64,000 nt of DNA from Gemmatimonadota bacterium (GTDB taxonomy: Bacteria; Gemmatimonadota; Gemmatimonadetes; Gemmatimonadales; GWC2-71-9), in assembly GCA_003222035.1 (NCBI GenBank), contig QHUS01000065.1, positions 17,735-81,734 of the forward strand, in the 5' to 3' direction. Positions 16,160 to 25,309 of the stretch are shown in pieces (positions within the stretch are counted from its first letter, which is position 1; each line of letters starts with the position of its first letter). Position numbers and translations under genes: made by a program. Below the pieces are notes generated by a model. The model did no database searches. It worked only from the letters and a program-made list of their open reading frames with translations, and was not told the DNA's origin.

Positions 16160-18671
16160 GGAACTCCGATCGCGCCTGCTGCAACACCCGCAACACGTGC
16201 CCCCGCTCGGCCGGCGTATTCCACGCCTCGTGTGCCTGGACCGCTTCCTCCACACGATCGATCCAGCTCACGAAAAAGCGCGCGTCCTCCGACGAGCGCA
16301 CCGGCGCCCCTCCCACCCGCACGTAGATCGGGCTCGTCGAACCGAATGGATAGAGGTCCAGGATCGGTGAGACGGCCCGCTCGCTCCAGGCGCGCAGCAC
16401 GTACCAGCCGCTCCGGGTAACCGGCACCGAGACCGTATCATTCGCTGTAGTGCGATCTCCCGAGAGGGGGACCGTGGCGACCACGGTCCCGTTGCCGACG
16501 ATTTCCAAATGATCGATCGCGACGCTCGAGCGGAGTCTGACCCGAGCCGTGAGTCGGCCCGCTTTGGCCAACCGGACCTCGTCACCGATCTCCTGGCCGC
16601 CCAGCGTGAACGCGAGCAGGGGCGCGTTGGTGACGAACGTCCGGCCCGCCTTGAGCCCTGTCATCCACGTGCGACGGTCGAGCGCCGGCCCACTGCGAAC
16701 GAACACGCGCACCAACCCCGGCGGGCCCCGTAGCGACGCGAAATTCGGAAACGCGTCGGTGCCCGCACCCGCGGGCAACCGAAAGCCGCAATTCAGCAGG
16801 CGGTACCAGATTGCCGACGTGATGAGGTGGTCCGAGTACCCCATCACCTCGATGTAGTCCACCTTGCCGAGTGCCGCATCCACGGGAAGCTCGTAGGTGA
16901 GCGGTGTGGTCGTATCGCCCGGGTCGGGCCGCGTGTCGAACGGATGCACATAGCCGAGAAGCGCGCCCTGCGCGTGAGCGAGGTCCGCAATGTCGGCGTT
17001 CATGGGGTACAGGCTCGCCGCGGCCGTGTTGGGATACCCCGCGTACTCGGGCAGCACGTAGTGATCGCGCAAGCCCAGCAGGCCGGTGTGACCCCAATAG
17101 CTGGTGTGATACTCCTGGTCGTGCACCAGTAGGAGCCCGGGTCCCGACGCCGGATCGGGATCGACCCGGAAGTACGCGATATCGGGGATCCGCTGCTCCT
17201 TGTTCACGATCAGGTTCTCGACGACGTGCAGGTCCTCGGCACGCGCCTGAAACGCGAGGTGGGGCGGCGTGTTGCGATACGCCCCCCCGTAGTTCATGTG
17301 CACGTGCAAGTCGCCGCTCCACCAGCCGCGCGCGGGCAGATTGGCGAGCCGCTCGAGCGTGACCCGATGGACCACGCGACCTCGCGCGGGTACGGTCACA
17401 TCCGCGCGCGCCATCCGAAACTCGGGCCCGTGCCACACCTCGACGTGGACCTTCCCGGCGGGCACCGTCAACTCCGCGGTTCCGGTCGAGTGGAAGTACC
17501 CGTACTCAAAGGGGCGCTCGCCGCGATCGAACGCCTCGTCCGCGTGGCGCCAGGCGTCGTCCGGTGCATAGGCCCGCCCGTCAGACGCGGTGACCGAAAC
17601 CCGCGCCGGTGTCCGACGCCCGTCCCGATCGACCACCTCCACCCGGAGCGTGCCCACCGCCCCGCGGTAGCGTCGCTCCGTCGGCTCGACCGGCTGCTTG
17701 CGTCCGCCCGGCACCTCGATCACCCAGAGCGACGTGTTGCCGCCCTCGTTCGCGATGTAGGCGATCCGCGTCCCATCCCGCGACCAGCGTGGCGCGGTCG
17801 CATCGAACTCCCCGTAGGTGAGGGGGAACGGGTCGCCACCCTCGCTGGTCATGAGCCACAGTTGATTCCACTGGCGACCGAGATAGGAGCTGTACACGAC
17901 GCGCTCGCCGTCCGGCGACCAGTCGGGTCGGGCTTTCCAGTTGGTCTCCTCGTACCGCAGCTCGCGCATCGGTGCGCCGGGGGTGGCGGGCATGCGCCAG
18001 AACCCGCCTGTCCCATGGATGTGCCCGCGATTCGAGACCAGGATCAGCTCGCGCCCGTCGCGGGACCAGGTGGGCGAGAGGTAGTGATCCAACACGCCGT
18101 AGTAGTAGCGGGGCAGCTTGCTGTCGTTGTCGTCGGTGAGTCGAGTGACGTCACCCGATGCGCCACCGTCCATCGACATTGTGAAGATGTGCCAGCGCCG
18201 GTTGTACGCGGTGGAGACGAAGGCGATCCTGGTGCCGTCGGGCGACCAGCGCGGCTCCACATTGACGCCCCCGTTGCTGGTGAGCGGCCGCACCGCGCCC
18301 GTCGCCAGCTCGAGCAGGTGCAGCTCGATCGCGTCCCGGGCGTACCGTGCGAAGACGACGAATCGCCCGTCGGGCGACCAGTCGGGCTGGTAGTCGTAGC
18401 CCCCGCCTTCAGCGGTAATCTGCTGCGCGACCCGCGTGCCGATACGCTGCCGCCACAATGAGCCCTGCATCGAGTAGATGAGCTCCGTCCCGTCGGGAGA
18501 CCAGGTCGCGGCGCTCGGCCCGCTCGTCACCTGGGGGACGTACATCTCGCGCCAGTAGTAGGCGTGAGGCACACCGACCTGCTTCAGGACGGGCTCGCGC
18601 TGCGCCGCCGCTCCACCGGCCATGAAGGCGAGTCCTGCGCCCAACAGCGTTAGTGTGCGGCAGCGATCCAT
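16122..18671 (-). CDS. PD40 beta-propeller fused to CehA/McbA-type PHP metallohydrolase
   Basis: An 849-residue exported protein beginning with a signal peptide (MDRCRTLTLLGAGLAFMAGGAAAQ). The upstream extension of this frame is only the shadow of the DUF885 gene. Residues about 55-340 carry TolB/WD40-like PD40 repeats, each with W-S-x-D-G-xx-(I/L/V) (for example ATWSPDGTELIYS, DWSPDGRFVVFAR, RWSPDGTRIAFVS). Then comes a beta domain and, from about residue 440, a CehA/McbA-family PHP hydrolase with the metal motif GDLHVHMNYGG, later HPFDTRPD and GTDAFPN. Family members hydrolyse carbamate or phosphoester bonds. The start overlaps the end of the DUF885 gene by 22 bases; last gene of the operon. 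Confidence 0.85.
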   Translation of the reverse strand: MDRCRTLTLLGAGLAFMAGGAAAQREPVLKQVGVPHAYYWREMYVPQVTSGPSAATWSPDGTELIYSMQGSLWRQRIGTRVAQQITAEGGGYDYQPDWSPDGRFVVFARYARDAIELHLLELATGAVRPLTSNGGVNVEPRWSPDGTRIAFVSTAYNRRWHIFTMSMDGGASGDVTRLTDDNDSKLPRYYYGVLDHYLSPTWSRDGRELILVSNRGHIHGTGGFWRMPATPGAPMRELRYEETNWKARPDWSPDGERVVYSSYLGRQWNQLWLMTSEGGDPFPLTYGEFDATAPRWSRDGTRIAYIANEGGNTSLWVIEVPGGRKQPVEPTERRYRGAVGTLRVEVVDRDGRRTPARVSVTASDGRAYAPDDAWRHADEAFDRGERPFEYGYFHSTGTAELTVPAGKVHVEVWHGPEFRMARADVTVPARGRVVHRVTLERLANLPARGWWSGDLHVHMNYGGAYRNTPPHLAFQARAEDLHVVENLIVNKEQRIPDIAYFRVDPDPASGPGLLLVHDQEYHTSYWGHTGLLGLRDHYVLPEYAGYPNTAAASLYPMNADIADLAHAQGALLGYVHPFDTRPDPGDTTTPLTYELPVDAALGKVDYIEVMGYSDHLITSAIWYRLLNCGFRLPAGAGTDAFPNFASLRGPPGLVRVFVRSGPALDRRTWMTGLKAGRTFVTNAPLLAFTLGGQEIGDEVRLAKAGRLTARVRLRSSVAIDHLEIVGNGTVVATVPLSGDRTTANDTVSVPVTRSGWYVLRAWSERAVSPILDLYPFGSTSPIYVRVGGAPVRSSEDARFFVSWIDRVEEAVQAHEAWNTPAERGHVLRVLQQARSEFLIREQSGSRGPP

Positions 18672-20364
18672 CGCTCGATCCGTTCGCGCAGGAGGGGCAA
18701 GGGGACCGCGCCAGCCGCCAGCACGCGGTCGTGAAACTCCCTGATGTCGAATCGCGGGCCGAAGGCGCGCTCTGCCGACCGGCGCAGTCGCCGGATCTCG
18801 AGGCGGCCAAGCGCATAGGACAGTCCCTGCGCCGGCCAGATTGGGTAGCGATCGACGGGCACCGCCGCGCGGAGCCGCGGCACGCGCGTGTGATCGCAGA
18901 TGTAGGCGATCGCCCGCTCGCGCGACCAGCCGAAGGCGTGGATCCCGGTATCGACCACTAGCAACGTCGCCGACAGCGTAACGTCCGCCAGCGCGCCAAG
19001 GCGCGCCGTGTCGGACGAGTACAGGCTCATCTCGTCCGCCAGCTGCTCGGCGTACTCGGCCCACCCCTCCCCGAAGCCGGGCGACCAGAAGTAGCGTGCG
19101 ATCGCGGGGATCGCCCCGCCCCGCTCGAGCGCGATCGAGCCCTGCAAATGGTGGCCCGGAATGGTCTCGTGAAACGTGAGAGCCTCCAGATCCGCGCGCG
19201 ACTTGTGCGCCGGATCGTAGGTGCTCAAGAAGTAAATGCCCGGGCGGGTGCCGTCTTCCGCCGGCGGGTTCCACTCCGCCACACTTTCGCGCTCGCGAAA
19301 CGCCGGGCACGGCTCGACGACGAGAGCCGCGCGTGGCTCGCGACCGAACCAGCGTGGCACGGCTCCGCGAGCCCGCCCGACCGCGGCGCGTGCCGTGGCG
19401 AGCATCTCCGCAGCCGGTCGAGCAGCGCGGCGACGTTCGCGGTGCGGAACGACGCCCGAGCGATCGCCCGCATTTCAGCCTCGAGCGCCGCCACCTCCGC
19501 CTGGCCGAGGTGATGGATGGAATCGGGCGAGAGGGAGAGCCCGGTGGTGGCGCGAATGCTGGCGGCGTAGCAGGCTGATCCATCGGGATTCGCGGATACG
19601 CCAATCGCGCTGCGGGCGCGCGAGAGATACTCGTGGCCGAGAAAGTCGCGATACCGCTGCAGGGCCGGAAGTACGCTGTCGGTCAGCAGACGGCTAAGCA
19701 CATCGCGGAAGTCCGGCGTCGAGTCGCGTCGGGCGGGATCGTAGAGCGGCGAATCTCCGAGCGGCGTAGCGAGCAATGTCTCGAGCTGGCCAAGCGTGAT
19801 ACGAACGTTGCCCCCTGGTGCGCTGTATCCGAGGCGGAGGCCCTCGCGTTGATTCGCCGTCTGCGTGGTCAGGTAGGCGGGGATCGCCCGCCACCGGTCG
19901 AGGGTCGCCCGGCGCCCCGCCGCCGTGCCTACCGGTTGCAACGCCCCGAGCGAGGTGATTACCGCGACCGCGCCGTCCCCGGTGTGGCCCACGTTCCACA
20001 GCTCGTAGCGGCACACCCGCGTGGCGACTGAGCCCTCGAGCGCGGCTCGCATCACCCCGTATGCGATCGCCTCGGCGCCCTCGCCGAGCGGCGTGGGATC
20101 GATCTGGCGGAGCTCCGCGAGCCAGGCATCTTCGCGCGCCTGCCAGCGGGCCAGAGCGTCCGGTGAGTCGTCGGGCAGCCGGTTGTGTGGCGCGAGGGCG
20201 ACCCCGTCGAGCGTGGCCTCGTCGGGATGGCGCTCGAAGTAGGCCGCGAGATAAGCGTCCGCGAGGCGCCGCACCCGCGTGGCAAGCGCGTCGTTGGCTC
20301 GGGAGCAAGAGGCCGTCGCCCCAAGGGCGGCCGCGCACAGCACCACCGCGGGTCGCGCCCTCAT
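18650..20364 (-). pseudogene. DUF885 family lipoprotein, broken by internal deletion and frameshift
   Basis: Two frames together make one DUF885 (zinc-peptidase-like) protein of about 560 residues. The first part starts at 20364 (MRARPAVVLCAAALGATASC, lipobox ending in Cys), is coupled by ATGA to the CoA-transferase gene, and runs through DAYLAAYFERHPDEAT to FRTANVAALLDRLR. At about 19405-19412 the frame shifts; the second part resumes at EMLATARAAVGRARG and contains FHETIPGHHLQ, the family's putative zinc motif, and the C-terminus to 18650. Family members normally have about ten residues (LRxDPRxxFxTxEEML) at the junction; they are missing, so this is a small deletion plus frameshift, not a simple indel. 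Either a young pseudogene or an assembly error. Confidence 0.75.
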
Positions 20365-21125
20365 TCCGTCTTGCCATCGCTTTGTTTCTTCAGGAACAGC
20401 CCCTTCGGATCGAGCACGTTCCGCAACACACGCAACTCGGTCGCCGTCGGTGGGGCCACAGCTTCGAGCCGCTCGCGCCGCGCCAGCGGCCACCCCACTC
20501 CCGCCTGCACCTCGTCCACCGTGACGCCAGGGTAGAGACCTGCCAGCACCATCTCACCGCTCACCTCATCCCCCTCCAAAACCGCCTTGTCGGTGATCAC
20601 CTTGACCGGTCCCGCGCCGGGCATGCCCAGCTCGCGCCGCGTGCGGCCGGCGTACCGGTGTCCGGGACTGGTAACAAAGTTCACGCGCTCGGGGAACGCT
20701 CGCGGGTTGAGCTGCGCGACGATCAGCGTCCGTCGTGCATGTACCGCGATCTCCGCCGCGCCGCCCGAACCCGGGAGGCGCACTGTGGGGCGATCGTACG
20801 GGCCGATGACCGTGGTGTTGATGTTGCCGTAGCGGTCGACCTGCGCGCCGCCCAGGAATCCGACTTCGATGCGGCCGTTCTGGAGGAAGAGCTGGAACAC
20901 ATCGGCCATGCCGCACACCATGAGCGATCCGGTCACGAGCGCCGGATCGCCGATCGACACCGGGAGCCGTTCGGGCACCGCGCCGACGGCTCCGGACTCG
21001 TAGATCAGCGCCAGGCGCGGCGCGTGGGTCCCGCGCGCCAGGTTGCACGCGAGATTCGGGAGACCGATACCGACGAACACTACCTCGCCGTCGCGCAGCT
21101 CCCGCGCCGCGACCGCCGCCATCAT
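20361..21125 (-). CDS. CoA-transferase family I, beta subunit
   Basis: A 254-residue subunit with the glutaconate/3-oxoacid CoA-transferase beta fold. GIGLPNLACNLAR and LALIYESGAVGAVPERLP contain the catalytic Glu43 (YESG) that forms the CoA thioester intermediate; FLGGAQVDRYGNINT is a further family block. In-frame codons just upstream encode the usual N-terminal TDGYTPDE but no start codon is found there before an in-frame stop, so the protein seems to begin at ATG 21125. It lies 19 bases after the alpha subunit and overlaps DUF885 by four bases. The pair moves CoA between acids; the acceptor is unknown. Confidence 0.87.
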   Translation of the reverse strand: MMAAVAARELRDGEVVFVGIGLPNLACNLARGTHAPRLALIYESGAVGAVPERLPVSIGDPALVTGSLMVCGMADVFQLFLQNGRIEVGFLGGAQVDRYGNINTTVIGPYDRPTVRLPGSGGAAEIAVHARRTLIVAQLNPRAFPERVNFVTSPGHRYAGRTRRELGMPGAGPVKVITDKAVLEGDEVSGEMVLAGLYPGVTVDEVQAGVGWPLARRERLEAVAPPTATELRVLRNVLDPKGLFLKKQSDGKTE

Positions 21126-21144
21126 CTCGTCGGGGGTGTATCCG

Positions 21145-22056
21145 TCAGTACCCGTAGTTCACCCCGGCGCACCATCGCTCTTTGGCTTTGAGCCGGGTGA
21201 CCTGCGGCTGTTTTGCCAGGTACGCAGCGCGGTCGGGAACCCCGTACACGAAGTCGTCCAGGTAGCGCTTGAGGTGATCCGGGTCGCGCGACACGTTCTC
21301 CCAGGCGACGTAGAAGTCGTTGTCCCGGTCGTAGTAGCCCTGCGCGTACGACGGGTGCGCGCCCCACGGCTCTACCACCACGGCGCTCACGATCATGGAG
21401 GGAATGACCGTCCGGTTCGGGTCGGAGCGGATCACCTCCTCGGGGACGAGCTCTTCGACGACCACGATCACGCGCTGCGACGCGAAGGCGGCCTCCTTCT
21501 GTACGCCCACCAGGCCCCACATCTGCGTATTGCCGGCGGCGTCCGCGCGCTGCGCGTGCACGATCGTCACGCTGGGATTGAGGGCGGGCACCGTAGCCAG
21601 CGCTTCGCCGGTGTAGGGACACGTGACCGTCTTGATGCGCGGATTCGCCCGCGGGAGGTCGGTCCCCATGTAATTGCGTAGCGGCCAGAAGGGAAGCCGG
21701 GCTGCGCCCGCGGCAAAGCGGGCGACCATGCCGAAATGCGAATACTCCTCGATCTCGAGCGCGGCTTCAGCCCGGCGCCCCTCGATTGCCCGCCGGAACG
21801 CGTGCAGCGAGCCCACGCCGGGATTTCCAGCCCACGAGAACACGAGCTTCCGTGCGCAGCCGGCCGCGATCATCTGATCGTAGATCAGGTCGGGCGTGAG
21901 GCGGGCCAGGGTGAGGTCGCGACGCCCCTGGCGGATGATCTCGTGACCGGCGGCGAAGCAGATGAGGTGAGTGAAGCCTTCGATGACGACGGTGTCGCCG
22001 TCGTGCACGAAGCGCGCGACGGCGTCCCGCATGGCCATCACTTTGTCGGACGCCAC
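21145..22056 (-). CDS. CoA-transferase family I, alpha subunit
   Basis: A 303-residue subunit with GFTHLICFAAGHEIIRQGRRDLTL and WAGNPGVGSLHAFRRAIE, typical of glutaconate CoA-transferase-type alpha chains. The start is GTG at 22056 (MASDKVMAMRD); an ATG six codons later at 22038 is an alternative. It is immediately followed by the beta subunit gene, as in characterised heteromeric enzymes. Placed in the middle of an aminotransferase/aldehyde dehydrogenase operon, it probably activates a carboxylic acid made by those enzymes, such as a dicarboxylic or hydroxy acid; this is inference. Confidence 0.87.
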   Translation of the reverse strand: MASDKVMAMRDAVARFVHDGDTVVIEGFTHLICFAAGHEIIRQGRRDLTLARLTPDLIYDQMIAAGCARKLVFSWAGNPGVGSLHAFRRAIEGRRAEAALEIEEYSHFGMVARFAAGAARLPFWPLRNYMGTDLPRANPRIKTVTCPYTGEALATVPALNPSVTIVHAQRADAAGNTQMWGLVGVQKEAAFASQRVIVVVEELVPEEVIRSDPNRTVIPSMIVSAVVVEPWGAHPSYAQGYYDRDNDFYVAWENVSRDPDHLKRYLDDFVYGVPDRAAYLAKQPQVTRLKAKERWCAGVNYGY

Positions 22057-22059
22057 GCG

Positions 22060-24006
22060 TCAACGATCCAGGGCTGGGATGATCGGCAAGACGACGTGCG
22101 AGGGATGCGCGCGGTCGTGGTAGATGGTGTTCGTCGCCACCAGGACGCCGTGGTTGTTGTTGAGCGGCTCTCCGGTGTTGGGGTTCACATCGAAGCGCGG
22201 GAAGTTGCTGCTCGAGATATCGACCCGGATGCGGTGGCCTTTGCGAAACACGTTCGCCGTCGGATAGAGCTGGATTGTGAACTCGTACACCGTTCCCGGC
22301 TGCATCAGCCGCTCGCGAGCGAGCGAGTCGCGGAACCGCGCCCGGATGATCCCGTCCTCGAGGTTCAGGTCGAACCCTTGCGGATAGTCCGGGCTCGGTG
22401 GATGGACGTCGATCAGCTTGGCCGTGAAGTCGGTGTCCCGACGGTTGGAGGAAGCCCAGAGCTTCACCGTGATCGGTCCCGTGACCTCGACGTCGGTCTC
22501 GAGCGGCGGCGTCTGGAACACGACGACGTCCGCGCGTGCGGAGAGCGGAACGGGACGGGGCCAGTTCCACACCGCGTCGCCGCCGCGCTGATCCCACCCT
22601 CCCTGCAGCAGGATGCCGTCCCCCGACGAGATGTTCCCCCCGATGGTGGGGACCGGGTCGTGTGGGTCGAACACGAAGCTCGTCTCACTCCGCTCGGCCG
22701 CGGGCGGCTGCAGCGCCAGCCCTCCCCCGGGCTGCAGGTAGTAGCTCGTGTACCGGGTCCGCGCGAGCGGCCACTCGCGCTCGTCACGCCAGCGCCCACC
22801 GTGGGCCATCCGGCCCTGCGCGTCCTTCGTGTGGTCCCCCGTGCCCATGACGAAGATTCGGACCCGCGAAGAGAACGGCGCGGCCTTGCCCACGCTGTTG
22901 TCCTTTCCTTTGAGGAAGTGGTCGAACCACTCCTGCCACCATGGGAGGAGCTGAGACATGGCCGCGTCGGGCCCGAAGCTCACTTGCCCGTGGGCAGACC
23001 GGTCCTGCGAACCGTGGATCCAGGGGCCCATGATGAGATAGACCGGACTCTTGAGGCGTCGACTCAGCGCGACGAAGTTCGCAGCGGTGCTCCCCGCCCA
23101 CGAGTCGTACCATCCTCCGATCAGGTAGACCGGGATGTCCTTGTAACGGTCGGCGTGATCGATGATGTCGTTTTGAGCCCAGAAGTCGTCGTTCGCGCCG
23201 TGGGCCATGGCTTGCACCAGCCACTCTTCGTATTCGGGCGCCAGCTGGAGCGGCGTCGTCCCCCGCCGCAGCGGCAGCTGACGGAGGAAGACGCGACGCT
23301 CGCTCGAGAGGCTCCCAAAGGCGCGCCGGTTGGTCGAGTCGAGCGCCTCGCGGCTACCGTCCAGACCGTAACTGAAGATCCAGTTGAAGAACCTCAGCTC
23401 GAATGCGCCGCCGTTGCGCAACCCGTGGTAGCCCATGTCGGACACCGCGTCGATCGGAATGACGGTCTTCAGATGCGGATCGCCCGCCATGGCGAGAGCG
23501 TGGGCGGTGCCTCCCAGATACGAGATCCCCCACATGCCGACGTCGCCATTGGACCAGGGCTGGCGGCTGATCCAGTCCACCGTGTCGAACCCATCGGGCC
23601 CGTCGTCGGTGAGCCAGTGCCACACTCCCTCGGACTTGTACCGGCCGCGCGTGTCCTGGACGACCACCGCGTAGCCGTGCCCGCCCCAGGAGGGACCGAG
23701 CGCGTACGGGTCGAACCCCTTGTCGTAGGGGGTACGGATGAGAATGGTCGGCAGCTTCTCGGTGGCGGCGCCGCCGTCCGCCCGGGGACGATAGACGTCG
23801 GTGGCCAGGCGGATTCCGTCGCGCATGGGCACCATCACGTCGCGCGTGACTACGACACCCGTATCGCGCGCGTGCGCGTCGGTGCCCTGCGCGAGCGCAG
23901 GAGCCCCTACACCGGTCCCCAGAAGGCCGAAGGTGAACAGCGCGGCGTTACGGCGACGCACTGTCGCTCGTTTCGACTCAGTCGGACTGCTCGCCCAAGC
24001 ACTCAT
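22060..24006 (-). CDS. CocE/NonD family alpha/beta hydrolase (S15-like), exported
   Basis: A 648-residue hydrolase with an N-terminal signal (ALFTFGLLGTGVGAPALAQG, about residues 22-41). The nucleophile elbow is GISYLGG with Ser162; the DVMVPMRDGIRLATDVYRP and RTPYDKG blocks are typical of the X-prolyl dipeptidyl-peptidase/cocaine esterase family, and the C-terminal jelly-roll (LDVHPPSPDY, RIRVDISSSNFPRFDVNPNTG) is complete. Some relatives hydrolyse esters, others beta-lactam side chains (glutaryl acylase) or peptides. The start overlaps the end of the aminotransferase gene by 29 bases. Likely periplasmic substrate release for the operon's pathway. Confidence 0.88.
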   Translation of the reverse strand: MSAWASSPTESKRATVRRRNAALFTFGLLGTGVGAPALAQGTDAHARDTGVVVTRDVMVPMRDGIRLATDVYRPRADGGAATEKLPTILIRTPYDKGFDPYALGPSWGGHGYAVVVQDTRGRYKSEGVWHWLTDDGPDGFDTVDWISRQPWSNGDVGMWGISYLGGTAHALAMAGDPHLKTVIPIDAVSDMGYHGLRNGGAFELRFFNWIFSYGLDGSREALDSTNRRAFGSLSSERRVFLRQLPLRRGTTPLQLAPEYEEWLVQAMAHGANDDFWAQNDIIDHADRYKDIPVYLIGGWYDSWAGSTAANFVALSRRLKSPVYLIMGPWIHGSQDRSAHGQVSFGPDAAMSQLLPWWQEWFDHFLKGKDNSVGKAAPFSSRVRIFVMGTGDHTKDAQGRMAHGGRWRDEREWPLARTRYTSYYLQPGGGLALQPPAAERSETSFVFDPHDPVPTIGGNISSGDGILLQGGWDQRGGDAVWNWPRPVPLSARADVVVFQTPPLETDVEVTGPITVKLWASSNRRDTDFTAKLIDVHPPSPDYPQGFDLNLEDGIIRARFRDSLARERLMQPGTVYEFTIQLYPTANVFRKGHRIRVDISSSNFPRFDVNPNTGEPLNNNHGVLVATNTIYHDRAHPSHVVLPIIPALDR

Positions 24007-25309
24007 CGATCAAGCGGAGCGCCGTGTCCACGTCGTACTCGTCTACCACCAGCGGCGGCGCGAGCCGCAACGCGCTCTTCCCGGCGCCGAGCAGCAGGAG
24101 GCCCTTTCGAAACGCGCGCTCGACCAGCTGGTGCGGAATGTCCGGGGCCGGCTCGCGGCTGGTGCGGTCCTTCACGAACTCGACCCCGATCATGAGCCCC
24201 CGGCCCCGCACCTCGCCGATCGCGGCATACTTCTCCTGCAGGCGCTGCACGCCGGCGAGCAGCCGCTCTCCGAGCCGGGGCACGTTCGGCAAGAGGTCCT
24301 GCTCCACGACGTCGAGCGTCGCGAGCGCGGCGGCGCAGCACACCGGGTTCCCGCCGAACGTGCTGCCGTGCGCGCCGGGCGACCATTTCATGACCGATTC
24401 CTTCGCGATGATCGCGCCGATCGGCATCCCGCTCCCCAGGCCCTTCGCGCTGAGCAGGATGTCCGGCTCGATTCCCTCGTGCTCGCACGCCCACATCTTG
24501 CCGGTGCGCCCGACGCCGGACTGCACCTCGTCGCACACCAGCAGAATCCCGTGCCTGTCGCACAGCTCGCGCAGCGCCACGAGATAGCCGGGCGGCGGCA
24601 CCACGTAACCGCCCTCGCCCTGGATCGGCTCCACGAACACCGCGGCCACGCTCTGCGCGTCCAACCGCTTTGCGAACAGATCGTCCTCGATGGACGAGAC
24701 GCAGCGCATCGTGCACGCGGGCTCGGTACGGCAGAAGTCGCAGTGATAGCGGTAGCCGTACGGAACGTGGTAGACCTCGGGCAGAAACGGCGCGAAGCCG
24801 GCGCGTTGCACCGCCTTGCTCGCCGTGAGGCTCAACCCACCATAGGTGCGGCCGTGGAATGCACCCGTGAACGCGATGATGGCGGGACGCCCCGTGGAGT
24901 GTCGTGCCAGCTTGATGGCGCCTTCCACGGCTTCCGTGCCCGAGTTGGACAGAAACACGCGCTTTTTGCTCTTCCCGGGAGCGAGCTGCGCCAGCCGCTC
25001 GCACAACGCGGCGAAGCTCTCGAAGTAGAAATCGCTGCCACAGATGTGCAGGAACTTCGCCGCGGCCTCCTGGATCGCCTGCACCACCTTCGGATGGCCA
25101 TAGCCCGTGGAGGCCACCGCGATCCCGGCCATGAAGTCGAGATAACGGTTCCCGTCCACGTCCTCCACCATGGCGCGCTCACCGCGCGCGATGGCGAGCG
25201 GGTACTCCTTCGGATACGACGTGGACGCCCAGCGATTCTGTCGCTCGACGATGGCGCGGGCCTTGGGCCCGGGCGGTGGCACCACGATCCGGGGATAGTC
25301 CCGTTTCAT
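23978..25309 (-). CDS. Class III aminotransferase, acetylornithine aminotransferase-like, with Cys cluster
   Basis: A 443-residue PLP enzyme. The start at 25309 shares ATGA with the stop of the aldehyde dehydrogenase gene. Motifs: FLSNSGTEAVEGAIKLARH (PLP phosphate loop), AFHGRTYGGLSLT, CDEVQSGVGRTGKMWACEHE, and DILLSAKGLGSGMPIGA with the Schiff-base Lys. Between the PLP loop and the Asp motif is an insert YGYRYHCDFCRTEPACTMRC with four cysteines spaced like a metal-binding knuckle, as seen in some amino-acid racemase/omega-aminotransferase homologues. It could transaminate ornithine, lysine, GABA or similar omega-amines, or act as a racemase. Confidence 0.87.
   Translation of the reverse strand: MKRDYPRIVVPPPGPKARAIVERQNRWASTSYPKEYPLAIARGERAMVEDVDGNRYLDFMAGIAVASTGYGHPKVVQAIQEAAAKFLHICGSDFYFESFAALCERLAQLAPGKSKKRVFLSNSGTEAVEGAIKLARHSTGRPAIIAFTGAFHGRTYGGLSLTASKAVQRAGFAPFLPEVYHVPYGYRYHCDFCRTEPACTMRCVSSIEDDLFAKRLDAQSVAAVFVEPIQGEGGYVVPPPGYLVALRELCDRHGILLVCDEVQSGVGRTGKMWACEHEGIEPDILLSAKGLGSGMPIGAIIAKESVMKWSPGAHGSTFGGNPVCCAAALATLDVVEQDLLPNVPRLGERLLAGVQRLQEKYAAIGEVRGRGLMIGVEFVKDRTSREPAPDIPHQLVERAFRKGLLLLGAGKSALRLAPPLVVDEYDVDTALRLIDECLGEQSD

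Noticed and set aside
18672..19604. N-terminal extension of the PD40-CehA frame to an apparent 1160-residue protein
   Set aside because: The extension is Arg/Ser-rich and lies over the DUF885 gene in another frame; the signal peptide marks the real start at 18671.
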